Source: Odontesthes bonariensis
Taxonomy: Eukaryota > Chordata > Actinopteri > Atheriniformes > Atherinopsidae
NCBI RefSeq assembly: GCF_027942865.1
Contig: NC_134507.1
Span: forward strand, 36,385,711-36,449,710
DNA length: 64,000 nt
Direction of reading: 5' to 3'
Below, in pieces: positions 20,764 through 31,392 of this stretch (position 1 is the first letter of the stretch; every line of letters begins with the position of its first letter). A program made the position numbers and the translations under genes. A model generated the notes under the pieces. That model ran no database searches and was not told the origin of the DNA. It saw only the letters and a list, made by a program, of their open reading frames with translations.

Positions 20764-22066
20764 GGTGAAGGCAATAAAACGTTGGGTTCAGTGCAGTTTT
20801 TATTGCGAGTAGATGTACGAAGTGCTGTGGGTGCGTGTGTTGCCCTCAGCAGCAGCAGCTCACACCACCGGGGACAGAGGAAGCAGAGAGACCCGCGGTC
20901 TTGTGTCTGTGTCTCCCTGTCCGCCGCCTCCTCTCTGGTGAAATCAACCGGAGCCATCCCGCCGTGTTCAGCTCCCTGCGGTGCGGACACTCAGGGGGAA
21001 TCCACCTGGCGGAGAGCGGACACACCTCGGGATGGTTGCCCTGAAATCAGCGATCATCTTGATGATCGCTCTGCCGAGATTTCTACTCTCCACCTGGCGG
21101 AGACCTGGCAGTTTGCCAAATTCGAGTCAAATGTGGTGATAGTTTATTGGGCCTAATCAGGACTATGCAGGGGCCTAAAATTATTTTAAATTCATAAAAA
21201 AAATCCATGGTATATAAGGAATCGATCTGCTATTTCAGTTTTGTGCAAAAAAATCACCTTCCTGTAGGCCTTTAAGTGCATGTAGACACCTTAATCTGAC
21301 TAAGAACTGGATCGGATCGGATTGAGACCCCGAGATAACTGGGTTGAAAGTCACACTAAACCTGCTTGTAGACGCTGAAGCACGTGGTGAATCAGACTTT
21401 GCGTTCTGCGCATGCTCCAGATGTTTTCCCGGGGTCGGGTCACGAAGTCAAAGGAGACGATATTCCTGTTGTTGTCGCCGTCAGAAAGAAACAAACAACG
21501 CGATGGAGAATGCTCCGTTGGGCATCGAGTTTGTGCAACAAGCAGCTCATCACAGACCAAATGTAGAGGGACGTAGCTTCATCTGGCTCTGCGTTCTCCA
21601 TCTTTCTCCAATGCCTGAGTTTGTTGTTGTTGGTGGTGGTGCAGAGGTCAACAGGAAGTGGCTCTGTTAGCAACAGCTGGAATGGGTACAGCGCCACCTA
21701 TCATACCGGGGTATGACACGCTTTGTGCCTCTGATACGATTCATTCACCGCCACATATCCAAGGAGAATTACCCTCGCCCAAATAAGGAGCAGAACCCAA
21801 CTATAGCTGTAATGGAGTTCCTCTCATCATGTGGACCCACTGAGTGACACTGCCCACAGGAACAGGACAGTAAAATGGGGATTTGACAGAAATAAGGAAA
21901 TACTTTCTGCTGACATGGGACACTCGCTTTAACTGGAAACACTTGAGATATTTCAGTCTGAATGGAAGGTTTGGACTAAAACTGTCAGTAAAACATACAT
22001 TAATGCACACAGTATAATCATCACCAGTCCACACATTCATTCAGTATTTCCAGGTGACAGTATCTA
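20764..22066. other. Unassigned sequence, likely transposon debris
   Basis: GC-richer at 20800-21150 with frames on all strands and no recognised protein. The segment 21270-21720, with AACTGGATCGGATCGG and an ATG frame at 21504, looks like a decayed DNA element, but its ends were not found. Confidence 0.35.
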
Positions 22067-22080
22067 GGGGGGGGGGGGGG
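22067..22080 (+). repeat. Poly-G tract (14 G)
   Basis: Fourteen consecutive G. Confidence 0.9.
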
Positions 22081-22969
22081 ACTGAGTCCTCTCCCTAAAA
22101 GTCATAGATTCATAAATTCCTCATTTGGGAAAGACAGAGTTAGACAGCGTCAGACTTACCTTTGCAAACGAAGAAGAGTGAGCCGTTTAATGTTCAGAGA
22201 CGTTCAGGGGCATGACGAGTATTCCAAATACAAAATTTAGATGTTTCTTTTAATGAAATCATGTTACAGTTGTTCACCTTCAAAAATAATTTAGAAAGAA
22301 TCATATTCTGACAACCCCTATCAGTTTAAACATTGTTACATATCCATTGTACCTGTTGTACTCTATTCTAACATTCTGTGGATTGAATGTTTTTACACTA
22401 ACACTGCATTTTATTTTCATTCAGTTGCAGTTAAATACAACTTATGTAATTTATGTAAGCAGCTAAACTTTCATAGTTTATCAAATTGATGACAGACCGG
22501 GGTGGGGAGCGTCTCACCTTCTGGGAGAACGCGAATAAAAACCAGATGTTCACAGGGCATTCGGAAAGGTCCAAGAAGTGACGACTGTGTGGCGCAAATG
22601 TTTGTAAAAATCTTTAAACTGAAGATGTTTCACTAGCTTTAAGTATCATGTACAATTGTTTTAATAAATACATCAATTTGATATTTCATTGAATTAAATC
22701 ATGTGACTGATGTGTATCACCATGTCCCCATGCACTGTGGAACTGCTCTTTGCTCTCTCTATGATGCTTTACTGGCTCATTTGAACCTTTTAGCAGAGGT
22801 ATGTGACTATGTGAGTAAAAAAATAGCTGAATCCAATACTGAATAAACATTTAATGATGAAAAACAAACAAAATACAAACAAATAAACAAAAAAAATAGA
22901 TTTTTTTACATTTAAAGTTTCTAAATTTGAACAAAAAAAAGAACTGATTGAAAACTAAAATACATTTAA
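22081..22969. other. Unassigned AT-rich sequence
   Basis: No gene seen. An AATAAA-rich stretch near 22845-22900 lies downstream of the minus-strand gene and may hold its 3'UTR. Confidence 0.35.
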
Positions 22970-25151
22970 TTAAGTGGAGCCTCCACTGCTTTTATTTGCT
23001 CCCCTCATTTGGAGGTCCACATATAGCCTCCCCTCGGCGAGGAGCTCCTCCATGGGCTCCCAGAGGGCAGCACTGATGTTAACCTGGGAGTCGTCTCCCA
23101 GGATGAGGTCCACTACGCCCTCCGTCTCCCCCTCCAGAACCCCGAGCACCTCAATGGCCAAGGCCGAGGTTGGACTGGCACTAAGCATCTGTGAGGGAGA
23201 CAACAAATTAGTCTCATCAACATGATAATATGTCACATCAACAAAATGGGGGATACAAGCCCTGTTTACATCTGTGATGTATACACGTTAGTGGTCTTTA
23301 GCTTTGTAAACATTTAGTTCTCGACTAGTTTTTCTGGGGTGGCACGGTGGTTAGCACTGTCACCTCACAGCAAGAGGGTTCCATGTTCAGTTTCTTTCTG
23401 TATGGTTGTATGTATGTGTGGCTTCTCTCCGGGGACTCTGGCTTCCTCCCATCATCCAAAAACATGCATGGCAGGTTAACTGGTGTCTCTAAAATCGTCC
23501 CTAGGGGTGAGTGTGTGTGGTTGTTCGTCTGGTGGGTCTCTGTGTGGCCCTGTGATGGACTGGCGACCTGTCCACAGTGTACCCCGCCTCTCACCCAATG
23601 ATGACTGGGATTAGGCGCCAAGCCCCCCATGACCATGAGTTGGATTAAACGGGTGTAGAAAATGGATGGATGGATAGTTTTGCCAGGTTACATTATTTTT
23701 TTTATCAGAATTATGGCAGCACAAGTCAGTTTTGGGTGAATTATGAAGTGTTTTGGTGGCTGTAGTGCATTTAAAGATGGCATTTTCACCAAAGAATTAG
23801 TAATGTGTATTTGGTGTTGACAAAAGTGTTAACGAAACACCTTTGATGCCTCATTATTCATGTTATTCATGTTTATTAGAAAATATATACTATTTACTGT
23901 GGTGCCTTTATTGTTATAATTGTTTTATGTTCTCATCATTTAAAAATTTACCTCCAGCACCGAATAATTTGTGCTGTTCAGCTGGTCCTGATACGCTGAC
24001 TTTCCCCTTTTTAAACGTGTGACCTTGAGGGTGGCCCCAGCTTCCACCTTAGCGATGGCCACCTCCCTCCAGAGGGCCACATCGACCTTGGCAGCCCCCT
24101 GTACATAAAATAGATTGTTGTGGTTATAGTCCTCATAGAGTACTGCTCTGTAATTCTAATACAACTGGCTTAAGTAAACATAGGTGTTTTATTTTTAGAT
24201 ATATATGAAAAGAACTTTAGCACATGCCACAATTCCAGGCCGACTGTAGAAAATATTAAACTTGAGTGCATTAAAAAGCAGATCTGACACCATCAGTTTG
24301 TTCAGTTGTTCAGAAGTCTGCTTCTCCCACCCAATCCTTGTCCTCTTCACAATGTCTCGTCTTACCTCCTGAAGCTGCAGGGTCCTCATTGGGACCGGCT
24401 CTCTCCCCATCACGATCTTCTTTATTGCAGATAACTAAAAAACAAAATGGATGAAAGTGTTAATAACACCATACATACTCACAGTAGTCAGTCAATTAGA
24501 TCATTTTAATAATGATGAATAATTACAGAAGTGTTCTAAAAAGTTGATGGTTATGGTAAAATGACAGATTTTCACTGTTATCTTATCAAATACTCTTCTT
24601 CCTTAAATTGCAAGAGGGTTAGCAAAGTTGGCTGACAGCAGGTGCTGTTAACTTTGTTATGTTGATTTATCTCTGTGCATTATGATGTGATGTTTCATCT
24701 TTACATAGAACTAACTTACTTCCATGACCTGCCCCACAACCGTCATGAGGCCCTTTGCCTGTTGGATTTCTCCAACTTGTGTGTCCTTGGACTCAGGGAA
24801 AAGCAGAGCCTGGGCCTGGCTCTTGAGCTCTGGGGATATGTCTAATGGGGGGCTCCTAAAAAACTGGGTCTACCTGCTCACCCAAATGGTGCGAGGAGGA
24901 GAAACCCCTTTCAGGGTGTACCCTCTCATGAGGTACCCCTTCCCATCATCCACTTTGGAGGAAAATTCCTCCAAAAGTGTCAGAGTAGTGACTTGTTCGT
25001 CTTAGTACAGCGGGGGGGTTGCTGACACCTCACTGAAGTCCCAAGCAACCACCCTCGCGTGTCCTCTGCTGCACAGTACCTGCACTCGCAGCGTAGGGGG
25101 CTTAAAATGTGGCCCCAGGGCCTTTTTGGTCAGCAGCTCTTTTAGTGCCAT
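22970..25151 (-). pseudogene. Four-exon gene with OB-fold-like (RPA1-like) features, two internal stops
   Basis: Minus-strand exons at 25151-24720, 24434-24366, 24098-23952 and 23188-22970 (each within a base or two) are bounded by GT-AG sites, are all in phase 0 and total 288 codons. Exon 1 starts MALKELLTKKALGPHFKPPT, directly after an acceptor TTTGCAG. Exons 2-3 give VMGREPVPMRTLQLQE then VDVALWREVAIAKVEAGATL: a 'label, then ALW' strand pattern like the OB folds of RPA1-type single-stranded-DNA-binding proteins (inference). Exon 4 is acidic and ends KSSGGST. Exon 1 has an in-frame TAA (about 25002-25004) and TAG (about 24890), so this copy is probably dead, though all splice sites survive. 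I recall similar multicopy fish proteins but cannot name a family. A SINE sits in the last intron. Confidence 0.6.
23335..23680 (+). mobile_element. SINE-like repeat, near full length
   Basis: Starts GGTGGCACGGTGGTTAGCAC (tRNA-like head), passes through TTCCTCCCATCATCCAAAAA, GACTGGCGACCTGTCC and CCCCGCCTCTCACCC, and ends in (GGAT)n. It lies in the last intron of the minus-strand gene, in antisense orientation. It is the most complete of three copies in the window. Confidence 0.85.
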
Positions 25152-25644
25152 TCTGCAAAGACAAGAGGAACACAGACAAAGGAATGAGTTCAATATTTAC
25201 AGATATATAAACACACATCCACATATGTATATATATACAATTTTCTGTTTAAAAAATGACAAGTACAAACATTCCCTTGGAATTTCCTTGTACCTAGCTT
25301 TACCATTATGTTAGTCACATGTTACAATTGTGTTCATCACCAGAACAATGAACCATCACTCACTTACCTGTATATGTTTGATTTATTTAGTAAATTACTA
25401 CAATAGCATATACAGTTCTATTGGTGAGGAGTTGTGCATTTCCCATGAGCACCTGAATACCTCCTTAAAATTGCATGGTTGTGGTTTACGGAAGGTCCCG
25501 CCTCTGTTTCCCATCATACATTGCTTAACTGAGCAGTTCATTATGTCTAAGGTTAATTTCCTGTGCACTCATTTTCATAGTGCCTGAAGTTAGCTGTCCA
25601 AAAATGATACCGAACTGGTTTTGTACTGAATCGGCAATTTATGT

Positions 25645-25885
25645 AAACTCCATCCATCCATCCATTTTCTACACCCGCTTAATCCGTCGGTCGGGTCGGG
25701 GGCTGGGGCCTATCCCAGCGGTAATCGGGCGAGAGAGACAAACGAGACGAACAACCACACACACGCTCACACTCACTCCTCGGGACAATTTGAGACACAG
25801 TAATTAACCTAACATGCATGTTTTTGGACAGGGAAGCCGGAGTACCCGGAGAGAACCCACACGACCGCACCACCGTGCAGCCTTA
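25645..25885 (-). mobile_element. SINE-like repeat, minus strand
   Basis: Starts with (CATC)n, then CATTTTCTACACCCGCTTAA, TTTTTGGACAGGGAAGCCGG and GAGAGAACCCACAC. This is the inverse of the element at 23335, with the tRNA-like head partly lost. Confidence 0.85.
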
Positions 25886-26489
25886 TTGAAAATCAATTTA
25901 TTTAATTTTCCAAAGCAAAAGCGTACCATTCCCATTACCCAGTACCATTTAAAATACACGTGTTTACATATATAAACACAGCGCCGTCGAACACCTCTAG
26001 TAATTTACACTACATAATTAGTTTCAACAAGAGCAATGCATTGACAACTATTATGGGCGGCCATTTTCTTCAAAGCGGTTAACTGTCGAAGAACATTTAT
26101 GACCATGACGCCCTCTGGTGTCAAAACTCGTTCGTAGCTTGTGAAATATAATTCTTTCTTCCCCTTTTCTTCCCCGTTTATGAAACACATTATCCAAATA
26201 AAGAAATGTTCGTCTTAATGGACAATTCTTTTCAGCATAATTGGGAACCTGCTTAAGCTAGCCCAGGAAAATGTCTTTGTCTTGTGTCAAGGCAAAGACA
26301 TTTTTCCCCCAAAAAACGTTTGTAATGAATTATATTTATATTCAATTGACATAATACTTTCTTAAAGAAGGAGACACATATGGCACTAAACATGTTTTTA
26401 AAAAACGAACTTAACCACTCACCTTTCTCGCAGACTGTACTCACTCGCAATAGCGCGCCGAGCCGAAGCGAGCTGGTGGAAAAGCGCCA
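25886..26489. other. Unassigned sequence
   Basis: No gene recognised. CGCCCTCTGGTGTC near 26110 is a common end motif of fish retroelements but is too short to classify. Confidence 0.35.
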
Positions 26490-26493
26490 TTAA

Positions 26494-27673
26494 AGGGATA
26501 GTTCGGGATATTTGACATGGATCTGTATGGCATCACCATAACCAGTGTCGTGCATTCAAACTGACTTACCCCCGACAGTGTCCTGTGAGCCGAGTTTTTG
26601 TCCAGTGTTGGTCAAGGCGAAAGTAGTCCGGCTTGTTTGTAGGGTCAAGAAATTAGCGCGTTTTTCTTCCCAAAACAGTACGTGTGCTAAAGAGTGATTT
26701 ATTTCATCACAAAAACCGAAGCCGGCAAAAGTCACTCCTCGTTATCACTTGGGCCCTATACTGTCTCTCATTGTGTATCAGTGCGCACGTCATTCTGACC
26801 GCGAGCTGTGCGCACGAGTTCACTTTGTTTACTGCTCGGGAAGATGTCTGACAACGAGAGCGACGAGGAACATATTGACTTCCGTTCAGAGCCAAGGGGG
26901 TATCTTTATGAACCCGTTTATACTGAGGAGGAAGTTCGCCAAATGGACTTAGATCGGGCAGAAAGAGAGAGGGTGGACAGAGAAGTGATGGAAACAGAAG
27001 CTGGAGCCACTGCTGGAGCTGCGATACCCAGGGTGGCCGACAAATCCTGGTGCACTTGTTTGAAGTGCGAAGTAATGCAGACAGAGGTGGAATGTTACTG
27101 CTGCCACGAGTGGGATTTAGTTATGCCCCAGATACAAAACCTTTCCATAGATGAGGATGTCGGCGGCCGCGGGACAGCTGCTGCCTGCATCACAAATAAC
27201 GGGGACTTCCCTGCACTCCTGAATGCAGGCGTCTTGAGAACTTTTTTCCATGTTCCCAAGATCAACTGGAAGAGGCGTCCCAGACCAGCTGGACCCGATG
27301 GCCAGTTGTCTGCAGAGTAAGTGTTGAGCACTGCCAAAGAACAGAAAGACTCGTGCGCACAGCTCGCGGTCAGAATGACGTGCGCACTGATACACAATGA
27401 GACAGTATAGGGCCCAAGTGATAACGAGGAGTGACTTTTGCCGGCTTCGGTTTTTGTGATGAAATAAATCACTCTTTAGCACACGTACTGTTTTGGGAAG
27501 AAAAACGCGCTAATTTCTTGACCCCAGCAAACAAGCCGGACTACTTTCGCCTTGACCAACACTGGACAAGAACTCGGCTCACAGGACACTGTCGGGGGTA
27601 AGTCAGTTTGAATGCACGACACTGGTTATGGTGATGCCATACAGATTCATGTCAAATATCCCGAACTATCCCT
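26494..27673. mobile_element. TTAA-flanked DNA transposon with 325-bp inverted termini (Kolobok-like)
   Basis: Left arm 26494-26818 and right arm 27350-27673 are near-identical inverted copies beginning AGGGATAGTTCGGGATATTT, flanked by TTAA at 26490-26493 and 27674-27677. A TTAA target fits Kolobok or piggyBac; the very long termini and start sequence favour Kolobok. The 530-bp interior carries one ORF and no transposase, so the element is non-autonomous. Confidence 0.9.
26844..27320 (+). CDS. P2X7 ballast-domain-like protein carried by the TTAA element
   Basis: A 158-residue ORF starting MSDNESDEEH just inside the left terminal repeat. An acidic and Glu/Arg-rich N-terminal part (to about residue 55) is followed by WCTCLKCEVMQTEVECYCCH and then ACITNNGDFPALL. 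This cysteine spacing resembles the zinc-binding cytoplasmic ballast domain of P2X7 receptors and of many fish P2X7-like loci. There are no transmembrane segments, so it is not a channel. The end coincides with GCAGA/GTAAGT, a plausible donor: the frame may be an exon whose downstream partner, carrying the usual C-terminal part, was lost when the element shrank. Function in the element is unknown. Confidence 0.65.
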   Translation: MSDNESDEEHIDFRSEPRGYLYEPVYTEEEVRQMDLDRAERERVDREVMETEAGATAGAAIPRVADKSWCTCLKCEVMQTEVECYCCHEWDLVMPQIQNLSIDEDVGGRGTAAACITNNGDFPALLNAGVLRTFFHVPKINWKRRPRPAGPDGQLSAE

Positions 27674-28379
27674 TTAATGAAAGAATGAATGCAGGAGAAA
27701 ATGAGAATGAATGGAGAAGTGAATGCGGAAGGGAGAAAGTAGGAATGCAAGCTTGAATGATGTGAGGAATGCAGGGGAGGATGCGAAAGACGGCGGCTTC
27801 AAAAAGGAGCTGACAGTGATTGTGGAGCTAGCAGGGGACGACAAAGTACTGCGGTCACGTCATCTGCGCTTCGGAGAGGCACGCTCGCGCTAGCTACACT
27901 TGAAAATCGAGTGCCCGTTTACATCGCGTCGTACGGTAAAGCGTGTGAGTGGATTTATGGTGCATTCAAGTGCACCCCATAAACTCAGAAATCTATATCG
28001 AAGTTGATTTTTCATTTGTTGGAGTATACACCTGTCATTACTTGGTTGTTTTTTTTACTACATTCTTTTTAATGATTAAAACAAAATGATAGAACAAAAT
28101 TATTGAAGCATATTCAGAATCAAACTCATTTCTGCATATTCAGATTTGAAAACTTCATTTAGAACCAAATCAAAATGTTCTCTCCACCAGATTCTTGTTC
28201 TACATGTCCCCAGCTACCTCTGTGGTGATTTTCAAGTTATTTCACTGCATCATTGTTTAATAATTTGATGCTGAAATCATCGGTCACATCCCCCCATCTC
28301 TTTATATCACTCTTCTTCTTTCCTTTTTCATAATGTGGTTTCATTTCACCATTTTTGCCTTTTACTTGCTTGATGTCCT

Positions 28380-28403
28380 TGTGTGTGTATGTGTGTGTGT
28401 GTG
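28380..28403 (+). repeat. (TG)n in the left arm
   Basis: About 11 dinucleotides with one interruption. It is the counterpart of the expanded (CA)n in the right arm. Confidence 0.85.
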
Positions 28404-28559
28404 ACCATATTCCTTATTGGACATCCAGCCCTACTTGCACCAGCCCAAATCAACTGGTCATCTCTACCCTGTCTGCACCTCTCATCAGTGCACTACAGCC
28501 AAACAGGGAAGAGACAGAACCAAACTGAAATTATCACCACAACACCTCACAGTGAGCAG

Positions 28560-29439
28560 TTTAAAAAATAAGCAAGCTAACTCAAAACTGTGTATGAAGG
28601 AGGCCCAGGCATGACCTGATTCTTGACTTGAAGTGATGTGACGTTGTGGAGCTTTAGCACCATGGACTGGCAATTCCAGAGCTCAGAGCAACAGTGGATG
28701 TGACAAATATATATGCGGCATGTAATCTAAAACACATCTCCAGATACTCCTATCCTGGCTTTCATGTTGCTTTACTGTTGCATATTCCTAAATATTGAGA
28801 TTTCAAACACAAGGTTCACGGCTACGTCTGACATAGCTTTTGTTCATGTTGGAATTAAAAAATACACTGTTAAATAAACAAAACAAACAATTTGTCCTTT
28901 TTTTTCAGCTGTTGCCCAGATGTTCCTGTGTAATACCATGTATTTTATCGAGATGTGGTTTTATGGGGTTAAATATACCATATCTCTCCATTATTTATCT
29001 GCACTCCTTCATTTTTTGACTTATTTCCCTATTTCCTTTTAAGTTTCACATCTCCATGTTAAACTTAATTGTCCAGCTTTTTAGAAAAAGTTTGCATTCA
29101 TATGACACAGCAAATAAACTATTTCTTGATAACAATTTTATGTTGTACACAGCTAGATAGATCACCTATACCCTTAAACCTATAGCCACACTATATCGAC
29201 AGTTCAGTGTAGGCATTAGGATGGAAAATAAATTATAGTTTTAGTTGTGTAACGGCTTAACTGTAATGTCCTCATTATGTGATCTTCAATATAGTTCTGT
29301 TAAATCATTTCTAAATATGTTAAATCTGATTGTTACATCAGATTTATCAATATTAAGTTTCTTTGGGAATCTGAGAAGACATTTTATTCAAATTCTCAAC
29401 AAAATCTTCCATGCAAGTGGCCACTATGATAGGGTGTAT
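28560..29439. other. Central spacer of the long inverted repeat
   Basis: AT-rich; no recognisable gene or repeat. Confidence 0.4.
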
Positions 29440-29525
29440 TAATTAAACTGCTCACTGTGAGGTGTTAGTGCACTGATGAGAGGTGCAGACAAGGTAGAGA
29501 TGACAAGTTGATTTGGATCTGGTGC

Positions 29526-29729
29526 TGTCACGCCCATGGACTCATGTTTTAAGTTTTTTGTGTTTCGGGTCATGTCTTGGTTTTTGGTTTTGCCATTGCT
29601 CGTCTCATCTCGTCTCGTCCCGCCCTGCCCTGCTTTTTGTTTGTACTTTGTTTTTGTTAATAAACCCAGTATTCTATATTGAAGTCCGCATCCGTGTCCT
29701 ACCTTCACCTCCCCTACACCCCCCTGACA
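29526..29729 (+). mobile_element. Solo LTR, 204 bp, TSD GGTGC
   Basis: Begins TGTCACGCCC and ends CCCCTGACA (TG...CA), with AATAAA near 29660 as polyadenylation signal, flanked by GGTGC at 29521-29525 and 29730-29734. The left arm of the surrounding inverted repeat has the uninterrupted site. No internal retroviral or retrotransposon sequence remains. Confidence 0.85.
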
Positions 29730-29769
29730 GGTGCAGGTAGGGCTGGATGTCCAATAAGGAATATGGTCT

Positions 29770-29771
<2 letters not shown>

Positions 29772-29825
<54 letters not shown>
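29772..29825 (+). repeat. (CA)n microsatellite in the right arm
   Basis: About 27 CA repeats versus about 11 in the matching left-arm position. Confidence 0.95.
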
Positions 29826-29830
<5 letters not shown>

Positions 29831-30369
29831 ATACTGGGGACATGTAGAAGAAGATTCTGGTGGAGTTTGCAGAAAACAATTGTTTTTTTTTTATTTTTTA
29901 TTAATATTTTAATCTGCTGTTAATCTAATATATTATCTTTAATATTTTAAAACATCATGCATTGGGTATGATTTCAACATCAGATTATTAAACAAAGATG
30001 CAGTGAAATAACTTGAAAATCACCACAGAGGTAGCTGGGGACATGTAGAACAAGAATCTGGTGGAGAGAACATTTTGATTTGGTTCTAAATGAAGTTTTC
30101 AAATCTGAATATGCAGAAATAAGTTTGATTCTGAATATGCTTCAATAATTTTGTTCTATCATTTTGTTTTAATCATTAAAAAGAATGTAGTAAAAAAAAC
30201 AACCAAGTAATGACAGGTGTATACTCCAACAAATGAAAAATCAACTTCGATATAGATTTCTGAGTTTACGGGGTGCACTTGAATGCACCATAAATCCACT
30301 CACACGCTTTACCGTACGACGCGATGTAAACGGGCACTCGATTTTCAAGTGTAGCTAGCGCGAGCGTGC

Positions 30370-30984
30370 TACCCAGGCTCCGCCCTCGCAGTGACGCAAC
30401 ACCTTCGGCTCTGCTACACTTACTCAGGCAAACTGCTCATTCAGGTGGATTCGAGTTCCCGAAAAAATGGGAACTCCACCCACTTTGTCGGGAAGCAATC
30501 AACTTTGAGCAGCGCCAACGGCCCATGGTAGAGGCGTGTTCAAGGTAGTGACATGGTTGAACTGCCACTCAACCCATGGATTGTACACGGAAGCTCTTCA
30601 TTCAATATCAACATGGAGCAGCGTCAAGCTTTTGACACTGCTGTAGATGCTGTAATGAAAGTGTTCGACGGGAGATTCTCGTTAAAAATCGAGCAAAGAA
30701 CAGCCCTTGAATCATTTCTTGACAGGAAAGACGTTTTCGCCTGGCTTGCTCCCTACTGGCTTTGGTAAGAGTTTAATCTACCAGTTAGCCCCGCTGGTAG
30801 CTAAATCATACGTCAGAGGAAAGAGTCGTGTGATTGGCTTAAGCTTAGGCACAGCCTTTTCTGGCCACAACCAGTAGCAACCCGAGGGAGGCGGGTTGAC
30901 CAGGCCATTTCGAATCGTATTCGTTATGGTCTTGGTCAGACCAGAATCTCGAAGAGATTTGAAAGTCTATGTTAATCAGGCTAT
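30370..30984 (+). mobile_element. hAT-like non-autonomous element with helicase fragment, TSD GAGCGTGC
   Basis: A 615-bp insertion in the right arm, bordered by GAGCGTGC at 30362-30369 and 30985-30992. Removing it with one copy of the 8-mer restores exact homology with the left arm. The 8-bp duplication points to a hAT-type mechanism. The ends (TACCCAGGCTCCG and ATTAATCAGGCTAT-like) are only weakly inverted. Confidence 0.8.
30613..30850 (+). pseudogene. RecQ-like helicase N-terminal fragment (frameshifted)
   Basis: The frame MEQRQAFDTAVDAVMKVFDG, then FSLKIEQRTALESFLDRKDV, is the start of a RecQ-like SF2 helicase domain (ATP-driven DNA unwinding). The Walker A continuation LPTGFGKSLIYQLAPLVA is present at about 30745-30800 but one frame over, because of a single-base indel before it. 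No DEAH box or later motifs follow. A relative with its Walker A in frame lies at 32722, in an unrelated host element. Confidence 0.75.
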
Positions 30985-31084
30985 GAGCGTGCCTCTCCGA
31001 AGCGCAGATGGCGTGACCGCAGTGGCTAAATGAGGGCGGAGACAGAAAGAAACTCGAGGTTTCTTGAATAAAACCTGGTCCCGA

Positions 31085-31280
31085 CCAGGTTAGGTTCAGA
31101 GAGTCTGTTACTACGGTAACTGACCGAGAGGTTAAGTTACCTCTGTGTGAAACAGGCTAGAGTTACCCCTCTTTCTCGGGGTTGAGTTACCTCCCTTTGT
31201 GAAACAGAAAACTCAGAGTTTCACTCATTTCAGGGTTAACCAACTCAGAGTTTTCACTAAACCTGCTACGTGAAATGGAC
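31085..31280. mobile_element. DNA-transposon end, copy 2 (GTGAAATGGACCTC type)
   Basis: Near-duplicate of 15336-15543, ending CCTGCTACGTGAAATGGACC. It abuts the inverted tRNA-Thr unit within a few bases, so it probably inserted into that unit. Confidence 0.65.
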
Positions 31281-31319
31281 CTCTGCTCTTTATTCTTTCA
31301 TCAGTTTTATGAACCATGT

Positions 31320-31392
31320 GGCGCTGTGGCCTGTTGGTCAAAGTGCCTGTCTAGTAAACAGGAGATCCTGGGTTCAAATCCCAGCTGTGCCT
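31320..31392 (+). pseudogene. tRNA-Thr(AGT)-like, degenerate
   Basis: 73 nt with anticodon loop CTAGTAA (AGT), intact anticodon and T stems and B box GGTTCAAATCC. One base is lost in the A-box/D-arm (GGCCTGTTGG instead of GGCTTAGTTGG) and the acceptor stem has a T-T mismatch. Flanks TTCATCAGTTTTATGAACCA and TGCCATAACTGTTTACAGCA match the 7.3-10.8 kb units. This copy keeps the ancestral AGT anticodon. Confidence 0.75.

Larger units (their letters stand above)
27848..31022. repeat. Very long inverted repeat (foldback element)
   Basis: ACTGCGGTCACG...CTTCGGAGAGGCACGCTCGC from 27848 rightward matches, inverted, the sequence running left from 31022. The arms continue with high identity through 27848-28285 versus 29975-30369 plus 30993-31022. 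Shorter colinear inverted blocks continue inward: 28404-28440 versus 29736-29765, and 28445-28555 versus 29445-29520. The right arm is interrupted by the solo LTR (29526-29729) and the hAT-like element (30370-30984). No transposase is seen. It could be a foldback transposon or an inverted duplication. Confidence 0.85.

Noticed and set aside
26844-27320. A P2X7 receptor gene
   Set aside because: No transmembrane segments or extracellular ATP-binding region; only the ballast-like domain lies inside a transposon.
29439-29879. 146-codon minus frame with a Cys-Val run
   Set aside because: It spans the (CA)n tract, the solo LTR and the inverted-repeat arm; no protein family fits.
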